This document shows, one piece after another, positions 8,247 to 16,470 of a stretch of DNA of 53,485 bases. The stretch covers positions 1 to 53,485 of the forward strand of contig JAHEAV010000019.1 in assembly GCA_024642565.1 (NCBI GenBank). The letters are read 5' to 3'. Position numbers and translations under genes: made by a program. The notes below the pieces were generated by a model that saw only the letters and a program-made list of their open reading frames with translations, was not told the origin of the DNA and made no database searches. The stretch comes from Erythrobacter sp. (GTDB lineage Bacteria; Pseudomonadota; Alphaproteobacteria; Sphingomonadales; Sphingomonadaceae). Within the stretch, counting starts at the first letter, position 1, and each line of letters starts with the position of its first letter.

Positions 8247-9473
8247 TCAGACCAGAATTTCCCGCGCAGGGCCCTGTCCCAGAAAGGCCGAAGGAGACGC
8301 GGTAGCCCCGTAGGCTCCGGCGCAGAATACAGCCACCAGGTCGCCCACTTCAGCGCGCGGTAATTGCGCCTTGTCTGCCAGACGGTCCAGCGGTGTGCAC
8401 AGGCAGCCGACCACGTTAACCTCTTCCTCGGGCGGCGCGTCAAAGCGGTTTGCAATAGCCAGCGGGTAATTGCGCCTTACCACCGTGCCGAAGTTGCCTG
8501 AGGCGGCAAGTTGGTGGTGCAGACCACCATCCGTGACCAGATAGGTTTGACCGTGGCTTTCCTTGCGATCGATGATGGTCGTCAGGTAGACCCCGGCCTC
8601 ACCCACAAGATACCGGCCAAGCTCGATATAAAATTCTGTATTTGCGATAATTTCAGGCAGATTATTCATCTGATTGCGAAGTGCAGCGCCAATTGCCGGC
8701 AGATCGACCGGCTGATCCCCGTGAAAATAGGGGATGCCAAAGCCGCCGCCCATGTTCAGCTTGGGCAGGGGTTCATCGATGTCCTCCGCCAACCGGGCAG
8801 CAAGGGCCAGAACATTGGCCTGCGCGTCGATAATAGCGTCGCTGTCCAAGGACTGGCTGCCGGTGAAAATGTGCAATCCGCACCACTGTGCCCCTGCCCC
8901 AATCAGTTCCTTGGCCAATTCGGGTATGCAGCCCTGATCAATCCCGAATGGCTTGGCACCGCCGCCCATCTTCATTCCCGAACCACGCAGTTCGAAGTCG
9001 GGATTGACCCTGAGGGCCAGCTTCGGAGCAATTGCTTGCTTCGACCCGATCGCGAGTGCGCGGCGCATTTCACCGGCAGATTCAACATTCAGCGTAACCC
9101 CCGCCGCAATTGCGGCAGCCAGTTCCCGGTCGCGCTTGCCCGGCCCGGCGAAGCTGACCCTGGCCGGATCGACCCCGGCCTGACGCACCATGGCAAGTTC
9201 GCCCCCTGAAGCGATATCGAACCCGTCCACCAGTTCAGACATTACTTGAAGAACCGGAACTATAGGATTGGCTTTTATGGCATAATTGATCTTTATCCGA
9301 TCCGGAAGATGGGTCCGAAGTTCCGCTACACGCTGCTGCATAAGGGATCGGGAATACACGAAAAGTGGCGTGTCTCCGGCCCGCTGGACCAGTGCGGAGG
9401 CAGTCTCACCGCCAATTGCCAGTTCACCGTCAATCACGCCAAAACCGGCGGGGATCGGCCCAAGCGGCTTCAT
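8247..9473 (-). CDS. Pyridoxal-dependent decarboxylase, exosortase A system-associated
   Basis: A fold-type III (alanine-racemase-like barrel) PLP decarboxylase of 408 aa, related to diaminopimelate/ornithine decarboxylases (TIGR03099 type). The Schiff-base Lys is K67 in INYAIKANP. HIFTGSQ and the glycine loop GGGFGIPYF bind the phosphate, and the C-terminal FCAGAYGATASP carries the Cys (C384) that acts across the dimer interface in this family. The substrate is unknown; it could be an amino acid, possibly one attached to the nearby carrier protein. The start overlaps the ligase stop as ATGA. Homologues are tied to exosortase A loci, and the ligase, ACP and hydrolases beside it suggest one pathway. 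Confidence 0.9.
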   Translation of the reverse strand: MKPLGPIPAGFGVIDGELAIGGETASALVQRAGDTPLFVYSRSLMQQRVAELRTHLPDRIKINYAIKANPIVPVLQVMSELVDGFDIASGGELAMVRQAGVDPARVSFAGPGKRDRELAAAIAAGVTLNVESAGEMRRALAIGSKQAIAPKLALRVNPDFELRGSGMKMGGGAKPFGIDQGCIPELAKELIGAGAQWCGLHIFTGSQSLDSDAIIDAQANVLALAARLAEDIDEPLPKLNMGGGFGIPYFHGDQPVDLPAIGAALRNQMNNLPEIIANTEFYIELGRYLVGEAGVYLTTIIDRKESHGQTYLVTDGGLHHQLAASGNFGTVVRRNYPLAIANRFDAPPEEEVNVVGCLCTPLDRLADKAQLPRAEVGDLVAVFCAGAYGATASPSAFLGQGPAREILV

Positions 9474-10996
9474 GCGGCAATCTCCCGCGCCAGAGCTGTG
9501 CGGTCAATCTTGCCATTGGGATTTAGCGGCATGGCGTCGCGCCAGTGGATCGCCTTGGGTTGCATGAAATTGGGTAGCTCCTTTGCGAGCTGTTTTGGCA
9601 GCTCTATGGCCGCATCGCCAGAACTGCCTGCCGCACGAACCACCAAATGCACGGCGTGCCCCAAGCGTTCGTCGGGAATTCCCAGTGCTGCGGCTTCGGC
9701 AACCAGCCCTGTGGCAAGCGCGGCTTCCTCGATTTCCTGTGGGCTGATCCGGTTGCCTGCACTCTTGATCATCGCATCCCGCCGCCCGACGAAATAAAGC
9801 AAGCCATCAGCATCGCGGCGGACCCTGTCACCGGACCAAACGGCGATACCGCCATATTCGGAAGCCGCCGGTGCAGGTTTGAAGCGTTCGGCGGTGCGCC
9901 GCGCATCCTGCCAGTACCCCTGTGCCACCAGAGGGCCGCAATGAACCAGTTCACCCTCCTCATCCGGTCCGGCAACTTCGCCACTGTCCGCAATCACGAT
10001 TATTTCGGCAAAAGGTATGGCTCTCCCCATTGATGTCGGATGGCTGTCAACCAGGCCTGGATCGAGGAAGGTGGAGCGGAACGCCTCTGTCAGGCCGTAC
10101 ATGGGGAACACCCGTGCCTGGGAGAAGATGCGGCGCAGATCGCGCACCAGATCCACCGTTAACGCACCGCCGCTGTTGGTCAGCCGCCGCAGCGGCGCTT
10201 TTGCCTCTGGCGGCCAGTCCAGTTCAGCCAATTGCACCCACAATGGCGGCACGGCGGCCAGCGTCGTGACACCATATTTGGCGCAGGCTTTCACCACGTC
10301 GCGAGGGAACAGATAGTCCAGCGGAACAACACAGCCACCGGCAAACCAGGTGCTGAACAGTTGATTCTGCCCATAATCGAAAGACAGCGGTAAAACCGAA
10401 AGTGTGATGTCGTCTGCCGCCATGGCCAGATAATGCGCGACACTCTCCGCTCCGAGCCACAGATTGGCGTGGCTTAACATCACACCTTTCGGCCGTCCGG
10501 TAGAGCCGCTGGTATAGAGAATTGCACAAAGCTCGCCGGGGCTGCGGTCGGATGGTGGCAGGGATTGGTCCAATTCCTCAACAGCGGCCCAGACTTCGGC
10601 TTCATCCCGCAACAGGCAGTCAGCCGGGCAATCATTCGGCCCCAGCGAATCCAGACGGGCCCGCGTGCCCAGCAACATTTGTGTACCACTGTCCGCCATG
10701 ATGTGCGCCACTTGCGCATGTTTCAGCAGCGGATTGATCGGCACATGCACCAGCCCGGCCCGTGCCGCAGCAAGGGGCAGCAGACAGGTCAATTCACCCT
10801 TGGCGGCCCAGCTCGCCACCCGTGCGCCGGGTTCCGGCAGGTAGTGCTGAAGCCATGCAGCCAACGCCGCAACACGCTCTCTTAACTCCCCATGGCTAAG
10901 AGTCCGGTGCTTTAGCACCAAAGCAGGGTCGCCCACCGCGCCGCATTCGGCTAGGTGGTCGAGTGGCCTGATCGGGGGCAGCGGGGGCAACGACAT
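9470..10996 (-). CDS. AMP-forming acyl-CoA/acyl-carrier ligase, exosortase A system-associated
   Basis: An ANL-superfamily adenylating enzyme of 508 aa (TIGR03098 type). The phosphate-binding loop is LYTSGSTGRPKG (residues 160-170), a FPMYGLTEAF motif follows, and the C-terminal catalytic Lys is K496 in NPNGKIDRTAL. It should activate a carboxylic or amino acid as an adenylate and load it onto CoA or, given the acyl carrier protein gene 1 kb away, onto that carrier's phosphopantetheine. The ATG at 10996 lies only 14 nt from the divergent transferase gene, so its promoter must lie within or overlap that gene. The gene is translationally coupled to the decarboxylase. Confidence 0.9.
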   Translation of the reverse strand: MSLPPLPPIRPLDHLAECGAVGDPALVLKHRTLSHGELRERVAALAAWLQHYLPEPGARVASWAAKGELTCLLPLAAARAGLVHVPINPLLKHAQVAHIMADSGTQMLLGTRARLDSLGPNDCPADCLLRDEAEVWAAVEELDQSLPPSDRSPGELCAILYTSGSTGRPKGVMLSHANLWLGAESVAHYLAMAADDITLSVLPLSFDYGQNQLFSTWFAGGCVVPLDYLFPRDVVKACAKYGVTTLAAVPPLWVQLAELDWPPEAKAPLRRLTNSGGALTVDLVRDLRRIFSQARVFPMYGLTEAFRSTFLDPGLVDSHPTSMGRAIPFAEIIVIADSGEVAGPDEEGELVHCGPLVAQGYWQDARRTAERFKPAPAASEYGGIAVWSGDRVRRDADGLLYFVGRRDAMIKSAGNRISPQEIEEAALATGLVAEAAALGIPDERLGHAVHLVVRAAGSSGDAAIELPKQLAKELPNFMQPKAIHWRDAMPLNPNGKIDRTALAREIAA

Positions 10997-11010
10997 GCAG
11001 GCTCCGAAAA

Positions 11011-12024
11011 ATGGGAAGCGGGCGGGTTATTGTGATCAGCTATCACGACACGGTTAACGTTCTGCAAGGAACGATTGCTGCGGACGCCACATCTGCGGCA
11101 AGCCCTTTTGCGCGGCTAACATGGTTCAGTCTGCTCGAAGCCGCCGGAATCAAACCGTTTGTTGCCATGGCAAAAGGTGATGACGTCACGGTGGCATTGG
11201 CGCTTATGCGTTCCGGCACAAAGCTCCAAGCGATGACCAATTGGTACAGCTTCAGCTGGCGACCATTTGCGAAGAACTGCGGACAAAGTACTGTTTTATT
11301 GCAAAATATCTTCCAAGATATCCGCCAGCATACTCACCATTTGGTATTGGCTCCTGTGCCCGATGAAGATGGCACGGCAACGCAGCTTGAAGCCGCCTTG
11401 AAAGCCGCAGGTTGGCGGGTCGAACGCGAGCAAAGCGATCACAATTACGTCCTGCCTGTGGCCGGGCGTACATTTGCCGAATATTGGGCTTCAAGGCCGG
11501 GAAAGATGCGCACGACGCAAAAACGCAAGGGCAAGAAGGTCACGGTGGAGATCCTGAACCGCTTCGACCCACAGGAATGGAACGCTTACGAGGCGATCTA
11601 CGCGCAAAGTTGGAAACCGGCCGAAGGCGACCCGGAATTGCTGCGGCAGTTCGCGCGGACCGAAGGTGACGCGGGCCGGATTCGCTTCGGAATTGCGCGC
11701 CACGAAGGGCAAACAGTCGCTGCGCAATTCTGGACGGTAGATAATGGCACAGCCTATATCCATAAACTGGCGCATCTAGAACAGCACAAGTCTCTTTCCG
11801 CCGGTGCCGTACTAACCGCAGCCTTATTTGAGCATGTCATCGACCAGGATCAGGTGTCGCTCGTTGATTTCGGAACAGGTAACGATCCGTACAAGCGCGA
11901 CTGGATGGAGTTGGATCGGCCGCGCTATCGGCTCGAATGTATCGATCCGTCCAATCCGCGTGCATGGCCACTGCTGGCGCGGCGCGCAGCCGCAAGGGTT
12001 GCACGGGCCATGCGTCGAAGCTAA
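11011..12024 (+). CDS. FemAB/Acetyltransf_6-like GNAT transferase, exosortase A locus
   Basis: A protein of 337 aa with a GNAT-like fold of the BioF2/Acetyltransf_6 group. The signature region is FAEYWASRPGKMRTTQKRKGKK (cut short here), where a basic stretch precedes the acyl-CoA/aminoacyl site, and a late LVDFGTGNDPYKRDWM motif typical of FemAB-like proteins that act in polysaccharide loci. It probably transfers an acyl or aminoacyl group, possibly from the ACP encoded downstream. The start is uncertain: ATG 11011 has only a weak ribosome-binding site, and the in-frame GTG 11032 is possible. It heads a plus-strand operon with the ACP and the two hydrolase-like genes. It is a second, distinct FemAB-like gene in this locus. 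Confidence 0.8.
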   Translation: MGSGRVIVISYHDTVNVLQGTIAADATSAASPFARLTWFSLLEAAGIKPFVAMAKGDDVTVALALMRSGTKLQAMTNWYSFSWRPFAKNCGQSTVLLQNIFQDIRQHTHHLVLAPVPDEDGTATQLEAALKAAGWRVEREQSDHNYVLPVAGRTFAEYWASRPGKMRTTQKRKGKKVTVEILNRFDPQEWNAYEAIYAQSWKPAEGDPELLRQFARTEGDAGRIRFGIARHEGQTVAAQFWTVDNGTAYIHKLAHLEQHKSLSAGAVLTAALFEHVIDQDQVSLVDFGTGNDPYKRDWMELDRPRYRLECIDPSNPRAWPLLARRAAARVARAMRRS

Positions 12025-12075
12025 GGCGCGCGCCTGCCCATGGTTGGGGCATATTGGGAGGGGAATTGCCCGCAC

Positions 12076-12405
12076 ATGACCGTCAGACCCGCAAAGGACA
12101 AGACCGGCACTGGTTCCTCGGTCAAGGGGGGATTGCCGCCCAGTCGCAGTGCAATCGATGCCAATTTGCGGGCGATCTTGTGCGATGTGCTCGCGCTTGA
12201 CGCCGCAATAGTCGAAGCGTTCGACCACGATACAGGGCTCTTCGGGCATCGGCCCGAACTCGATTCCATGGCGGTTGCGACTCTCTTCACCGAAATGGAA
12301 GATCGATTGGACATCATTATCGAAGATGATGATGTCGATGGTGAAATGCTGGAAACTTATGGCGGCCTGCTGGTTTTTGCCGAGGCCAAGGCAGTGGGTC
12401 TCTGA
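12076..12405 (+). CDS. Acyl carrier protein, exosortase A system-associated
   Basis: A carrier protein of 109 aa, longer than a housekeeping ACP because of about 25 disordered N-terminal residues. The carrier domain is acidic and helical, and the phosphopantetheine attachment site is Ser64 in ELDSMAVA. I chose ATG 12076 because GGGAGGGGAA precedes it; the frame stays open to an ATG at 12040 that lacks such a site. A separate carrier beside an AMP ligase, PLP decarboxylase, transferase and hydrolases implies that a small acid is held as a thioester and processed for the exopolysaccharide or a linked metabolite. The product is unknown. Confidence 0.88.
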   Translation: MTVRPAKDKTGTGSSVKGGLPPSRSAIDANLRAILCDVLALDAAIVEAFDHDTGLFGHRPELDSMAVATLFTEMEDRLDIIIEDDDVDGEMLETYGGLLVFAEAKAVGL

Positions 12406-12464
12406 GCACGCGCAATTATACCAGCTGGCGCTGCCCCCTTCCGGGCAGAGGTTACGCGGATGAA

Positions 12465-13094
12465 ATGGCCCTGGTCTTCGATCGTGGCCGCAAGCATCGG
12501 TTGCTGGTCTTGCCCGCTTTGTTTGATGAAGCGAACAAGCTGCGGCGCCAGACGATCGAAATTATGGCACGCCTCGATCTGTCGGGCATAGACAGCTTTT
12601 TGCCGGACTTTCCCGGTTGCAACGAAAGCCTTGAACCACTCGGCACACAAACTCTGGACAGCTGGCGAGCGGCCGCGGCAGAGGCTGCTGCGCACTTCCA
12701 GGTAACGCATGTTCTGTCTATCCGGGCCGGCGCTCTGCTTGCGCCACCTGCCCTGCCCGGCTGGCGTTACGCCGCCACAACCGGTGCCAAGACGCTCCGC
12801 TCTATGTTGCGCGCCCGCACAATCGCGGCGCGCGAAGCTGGTCATAGCGAAAAGCCCGAAGAATTGGCGGAAAAGGCCCGCAAATTCGGAATCGAACTGG
12901 CCGGGTGGCCTTTGGGTTCCGCAATGTTTTCGGCGCTGGAAGCGGCAGCAGCCAATGTGGACAGCCAGCAAGCCACGATTGACCAAGCTGATATAGGCGG
13001 CCCCGGCCTGTGGCTGCGGGCTGAACCGGCTGAAGACCCAGAGCAGGCAGACGCTTTGGCTGCGCTGGTCGCCATTGGGCTGACGCATCTATGA
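12465..13094 (+). CDS. Alpha/beta-hydrolase-like protein ('hydrolase 2' position), exosortase A locus
   Basis: A protein of 209 aa from ATG 12465 with an alpha/beta-hydrolase beginning (LLVLPALFDEANKLRRQT). It has no canonical G-x-S-x-G: the nucleophile-elbow position reads VLSIRAGALLA, so it may be non-catalytic or use an unusual residue. It occupies the place of the 'hydrolase 2' (TIGR03101-type) gene, but I am not certain it belongs to that exact family. The N terminus is uncertain: the frame is open upstream and encodes plausible protein, yet contains no ATG/GTG/TTG. A CTG at 12402 overlaps the ACP stop (CTGA) and would add 21 residues. The 3' end overlaps the next gene as ATGA. Confidence 0.7.
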   Translation: MALVFDRGRKHRLLVLPALFDEANKLRRQTIEIMARLDLSGIDSFLPDFPGCNESLEPLGTQTLDSWRAAAAEAAAHFQVTHVLSIRAGALLAPPALPGWRYAATTGAKTLRSMLRARTIAAREAGHSEKPEELAEKARKFGIELAGWPLGSAMFSALEAAAANVDSQQATIDQADIGGPGLWLRAEPAEDPEQADALAALVAIGLTHL

Positions 13095-13867
13095 CCCGGC
13101 TTCCCTTAACTTTTGCTTGTTCAGACAAAACTTTATCAGCCACCCTTGATACGGCATCTGGGACATCGGGTTTGTTGATCGTAAGTGGTGGCAGCGAAAT
13201 TCGTTCCGGTGCCTTTTCCGGCCAAGCGCGGCTGGCAGCCAGAATTGCCGCAGCGGGCTTTCCAGTCTTCCGGTTCGATCGGCGCGGTATTGGCGACAGC
13301 GCCGGCCAGGATCGGGGTTTTCGCAAGAGCGAGAAAGATATTGCCGCCGCGATCGCTGCCTTTCGGGCAATGGCGCCAAAGGTGGACCGCGTGGTTGCAT
13401 TCGGCAATTGTGACGCGGCGAGCGCGCTCATGCTGTTCAGCGGCGCGGGTTGCGATGCACTGGTCCTGTCCAATCCCTGGGTAATTGAGGGCAATGACCA
13501 TGCGGTTCAGCCGCCAGCGGCCGTGCGGGCACGCTATGCCGAAAAATTACGCAATCCCAGAGAATTACTTCGACTTCTGAAGGGACAAATCAATATCGGC
13601 AAATTGCTCCGCGGACTTCTTATGGCACTGAAACCGTCACCCGCACCAACCTCATTAGCGCAAGAAATGAAATCCGGACTGGAAGCTTTCCACGGGCCCG
13701 TGCAATTGCTCCTCGCCTCGCGCGATCGGACCGCACAGATTTTTGCCAGCGTCTGGGATGCCAATGACCCGCGGATCATGCGGTGCCAGGACGCGGGGCA
13801 TTCCTATGTCGAACCGGATGCCCGCGACTGGCTCTACGAACGCCTATTGGCCGCCTTGCGCGGCTAA
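13091..13867 (+). CDS. Hydrolase 1, exosortase A system-associated
   Basis: An alpha/beta-hydrolase of 258 aa (TIGR03100 type). The oxyanion region is LLIVSGGSEIRSG, and the strand-turn VFRFDRRGIGDS is typical. The nucleophile elbow is AFGNCDAASA with Cys107 where esterases carry Ser. A conserved late His is H237 (DAGHSYVEP). It may act as a thioesterase or acyltransferase on the carrier-bound intermediate. Its ATG overlaps the preceding stop. Its TAA stop shares bases with the TAG stop of the convergent methyltransferase gene (CTAA at 13864-13867), so there is no intergenic DNA on this side. Confidence 0.85.
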   Translation: MTRLPLTFACSDKTLSATLDTASGTSGLLIVSGGSEIRSGAFSGQARLAARIAAAGFPVFRFDRRGIGDSAGQDRGFRKSEKDIAAAIAAFRAMAPKVDRVVAFGNCDAASALMLFSGAGCDALVLSNPWVIEGNDHAVQPPAAVRARYAEKLRNPRELLRLLKGQINIGKLLRGLLMALKPSPAPTSLAQEMKSGLEAFHGPVQLLLASRDRTAQIFASVWDANDPRIMRCQDAGHSYVEPDARDWLYERLLAALRG

Positions 13868-15060
13868 CGGACAAACAGACTTCCCAGTTCAACATGGGTC
13901 GACCACCGAAACTGGCCCACGGCACGCAGCTTTTCCAGGCGGTATCCCCCGGCAATCATTTTTGCCGCATCGCGAGCCCAGCTTGACGGGTTGCAGCTGA
14001 TATAAACCACCCGGGCAACCGTGCTTTGGGCAAGCAGTTCGGCCTGATCCTTCGCGCCAGCGCGCGGCGGATCGAGCAATACTGCGTCAAACCGGTTAAG
14101 TTCATCCAATTGCAGCGGATTTCGGAAGAGATCGCGGTGCATTGCATGAACCGGCTTGCGCGATATTCCGGCGGCCATCTTGCAGGCGAGATGGGAATCG
14201 CGAGCAGCCTCCGCTGCAAGCACCTTCCCGGTGCCTGCCAACGCGAAGGCGAAGGTTCCAAGACCGGAAAACAGGTCCGCAATGGTCCGACTGCCTGCCA
14301 GCCAATCGCGCGCATCGGCGGTCAGCCTCGCTTCGCCATCGGCCGTTGCTTGCAAAAATGACCCGGTGGGAAAACCGACCGGTACACCCGAAAAGCTGAC
14401 TGTCACCGGCTCCGGCTCCCACAAGGTCTCAGGGCCATAGCCCTGGTCCAGCGTCAGCCGTGCCAACGCATTGCCTTTTGCAAAGTCGAGCATGGTTTCA
14501 GTCTGCGCGAGTCCTTCAACCGGCAGATTTTTGAACGATATATCAACGCCTTGATCGACAAGAGTCAGCTCTGCATCGACAGAATATTTACCCGCCCGGC
14601 GGGCCATCATCTGGCGCAGGGGGGCAACCAGCGCAAAAAGCTCGGGCCGCAGAATTTCACATTGCTGCATATCGACGAGTTTGTGCGATCCGGCCTCACG
14701 GAAGCCAACCAGTGGCCGTCCGCCCTGATTGACGATGTGCAATGTTGCGCGACGGCGGCTTTGCGGGGGTGAAAGGTGCACGGCAAGCAATTCGCCGGCT
14801 GCCAACCCTTCCTTAGCTGCCGCATTGGTGACCCGCGATGTCACGAAGTCACGCAGACTGTTTTCGTCCAGATGCTGCAATTGGCAGCCGCCACATGTGC
14901 CGAAGTGTTGGCAACAAGGGTCGATATGATGTGCGCCGCGCTCGATCCTGCCGTCGCCGTGCACTTTATCGCCCGGAGCAGTGCCAGCATGGTGCGAGCC
15001 ATCATCAGCGACGCCGTCACCCTTTGCGGCAACACGCAAGATTGTTTTCGATTCGGTCAC
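13864..15060 (-). CDS. Class I SAM-dependent 23S rRNA (uracil-C5)-methyltransferase, RlmD/RlmC-like
   Basis: An RNA m5U methyltransferase of the TrmA/RlmC/RlmD family, 398 aa. The Fe-S cluster motif C50-x5-C56-x2-C59 (CQHFGTCGGC) is near the N terminus, the SAM loop is DLFSGLGTFAFAL, and the catalytic region has LLDPPRAGAKDQ and YISCNPSSWARD with nucleophile Cys356. No clear TRAM domain precedes the cluster, so it may be shorter than E. coli RlmD (about 433 aa). The exact rRNA target cannot be told from sequence alone. It follows the NAD(P)HX repair gene by 12 nt and may share its transcript. Confidence 0.85.
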   Translation of the reverse strand: MTESKTILRVAAKGDGVADDGSHHAGTAPGDKVHGDGRIERGAHHIDPCCQHFGTCGGCQLQHLDENSLRDFVTSRVTNAAAKEGLAAGELLAVHLSPPQSRRRATLHIVNQGGRPLVGFREAGSHKLVDMQQCEILRPELFALVAPLRQMMARRAGKYSVDAELTLVDQGVDISFKNLPVEGLAQTETMLDFAKGNALARLTLDQGYGPETLWEPEPVTVSFSGVPVGFPTGSFLQATADGEARLTADARDWLAGSRTIADLFSGLGTFAFALAGTGKVLAAEAARDSHLACKMAAGISRKPVHAMHRDLFRNPLQLDELNRFDAVLLDPPRAGAKDQAELLAQSTVARVVYISCNPSSWARDAAKMIAGGYRLEKLRAVGQFRWSTHVELGSLFVR

Positions 15061-15072
15061 AGGCTCACTTCT

Positions 15073-16470
15073 TCAAAGACACGCCGCGTAGGCGTCTCTT
15101 ACCCGTTCCGCCAGCATTCCGGCAGAAAATGCCGGTCCGGCAAGGCGTGCAGCCTCGGCATGAAGCCAAACAGCCTCCGATGCCGCGGAGAAGGGTTCAC
15201 GGCCGGCAGCAAGCCTGCTGGCGACGATTCCGGCCAGCACATCGCCTGTACCTGCAGCGGATAACCAGCTTGACGCACCTCCGGCAAAAGCCAGCCGCCC
15301 ATCGGGATCGGCGATCAGAGTATCCGGACCTTTGGCAATAATTACTGCTCCCGTCACTTTTGCCAATGCCTGGGCCCGCTGTGGTTTGGCGCCGCCGCCC
15401 TCAAGGCCAAATCGCCTTTCCAGAACTGCCATTTCACCCTCATGCGGGGTCAGGATCATAGGGCTCACCCGTGGTGGAAGCCCATTGGGTTCAAGCAGTA
15501 CCAGCGCATCTGCATCCAGAACCGTTGGTAGATCGCGGTCCAGCACCGCCTTCAACCGCAGCGAGGCGGCATCGCTGCGCCCCATTCCAGGCCCTGCCAA
15601 AACAGCACGAATCCGGTCATCGGCCAGCGCGCCAGGCAGGTTTCCCTGATCCACAACCAGGTCAGGGGGAACGCTGGATGGCGGGCAATCGGTCAGCAAC
15701 TTCACATAGCCGGCCCCCGCCAGCATCGCCGACCGCGCGCAAAGAAGCGATGCACCGACCATCGCACCACCGACAATTGCCAACAACCCCCGGGTGTATT
15801 TATGCGCCCCGACCCCCGGCGCAGCGAGCCTTGGTCGTAAAATCTTATACGCGGTATCGCGCGGCCTTGCACCGATATCGACCAGTTTGAGCGTTCCCAT
15901 TTGCGGCATCGCAGGCATCAGAAAATGCGCTCTTTTCCATGCACCAAGCGCAATTGTCAGATCAAAACGGGGCACCGGGCCAAGCAACGCACCGCTATCA
16001 CTCTCGATACCACTCGGCAGATCAATTGCGATTCTGGTATGGTGGCGTTCTGCCAATATGGTCAGCATTGCCGCGAGATCACCTGGCAAGGGTCGGCTCA
16101 GGCCTGACCCGAAAAGGCAGTCGACCAGCACCTGACCAGAGGTTTCCGAAGGTGACGTCACGACGTCACCGACATAGTCAGACGCGGCCTTGCGCGCGGC
16201 ATCGGTGGATGACATGTTTGGCGCAATAACAACAACTTGTAGCCCACGCCTGCGAAGAGTCTCGGCGATTACGAATCCGTCGCCGCCATTGTTACCATGG
16301 CCACACAAAACAGTGACAGCGCGGCCCGCCGCAATCCGCCAGACCCATTCCGCGGCCCCGCGCCCGGCGCGCTGCATCAATTCGTCAATACTGACCCCGG
16401 CATCGATCAGCGCCTGCTCTGATGCCTGCATCTCGCTAACCGTCAAGACGGGCTCAATTTGCTGTTTCAT
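15073..16470 (-). CDS. nnr: Bifunctional NAD(P)H-hydrate epimerase / ADP-dependent dehydratase
   Basis: A fused NAD(P)HX repair enzyme of 465 aa. The N-terminal YjeF_N epimerase domain (about 1-215) has GHGNNGGDGFV. The C-terminal ribokinase-fold dehydratase domain (about 225-465) has LTPHEGEM and the ATP/ADP loop GTGDVLAGIVASRLA. It repairs the damaged hydrates of NADH and NADPH in the cytoplasm. ATG 16470 follows GAGGGAG and overlaps the upstream lipoprotein gene by 17 nt. Both halves look intact. Confidence 0.93.
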   Translation of the reverse strand: MKQQIEPVLTVSEMQASEQALIDAGVSIDELMQRAGRGAAEWVWRIAAGRAVTVLCGHGNNGGDGFVIAETLRRRGLQVVVIAPNMSSTDAARKAASDYVGDVVTSPSETSGQVLVDCLFGSGLSRPLPGDLAAMLTILAERHHTRIAIDLPSGIESDSGALLGPVPRFDLTIALGAWKRAHFLMPAMPQMGTLKLVDIGARPRDTAYKILRPRLAAPGVGAHKYTRGLLAIVGGAMVGASLLCARSAMLAGAGYVKLLTDCPPSSVPPDLVVDQGNLPGALADDRIRAVLAGPGMGRSDAASLRLKAVLDRDLPTVLDADALVLLEPNGLPPRVSPMILTPHEGEMAVLERRFGLEGGGAKPQRAQALAKVTGAVIIAKGPDTLIADPDGRLAFAGGASSWLSAAGTGDVLAGIVASRLAAGREPFSAASEAVWLHAEAARLAGPAFSAGMLAERVRDAYAACL

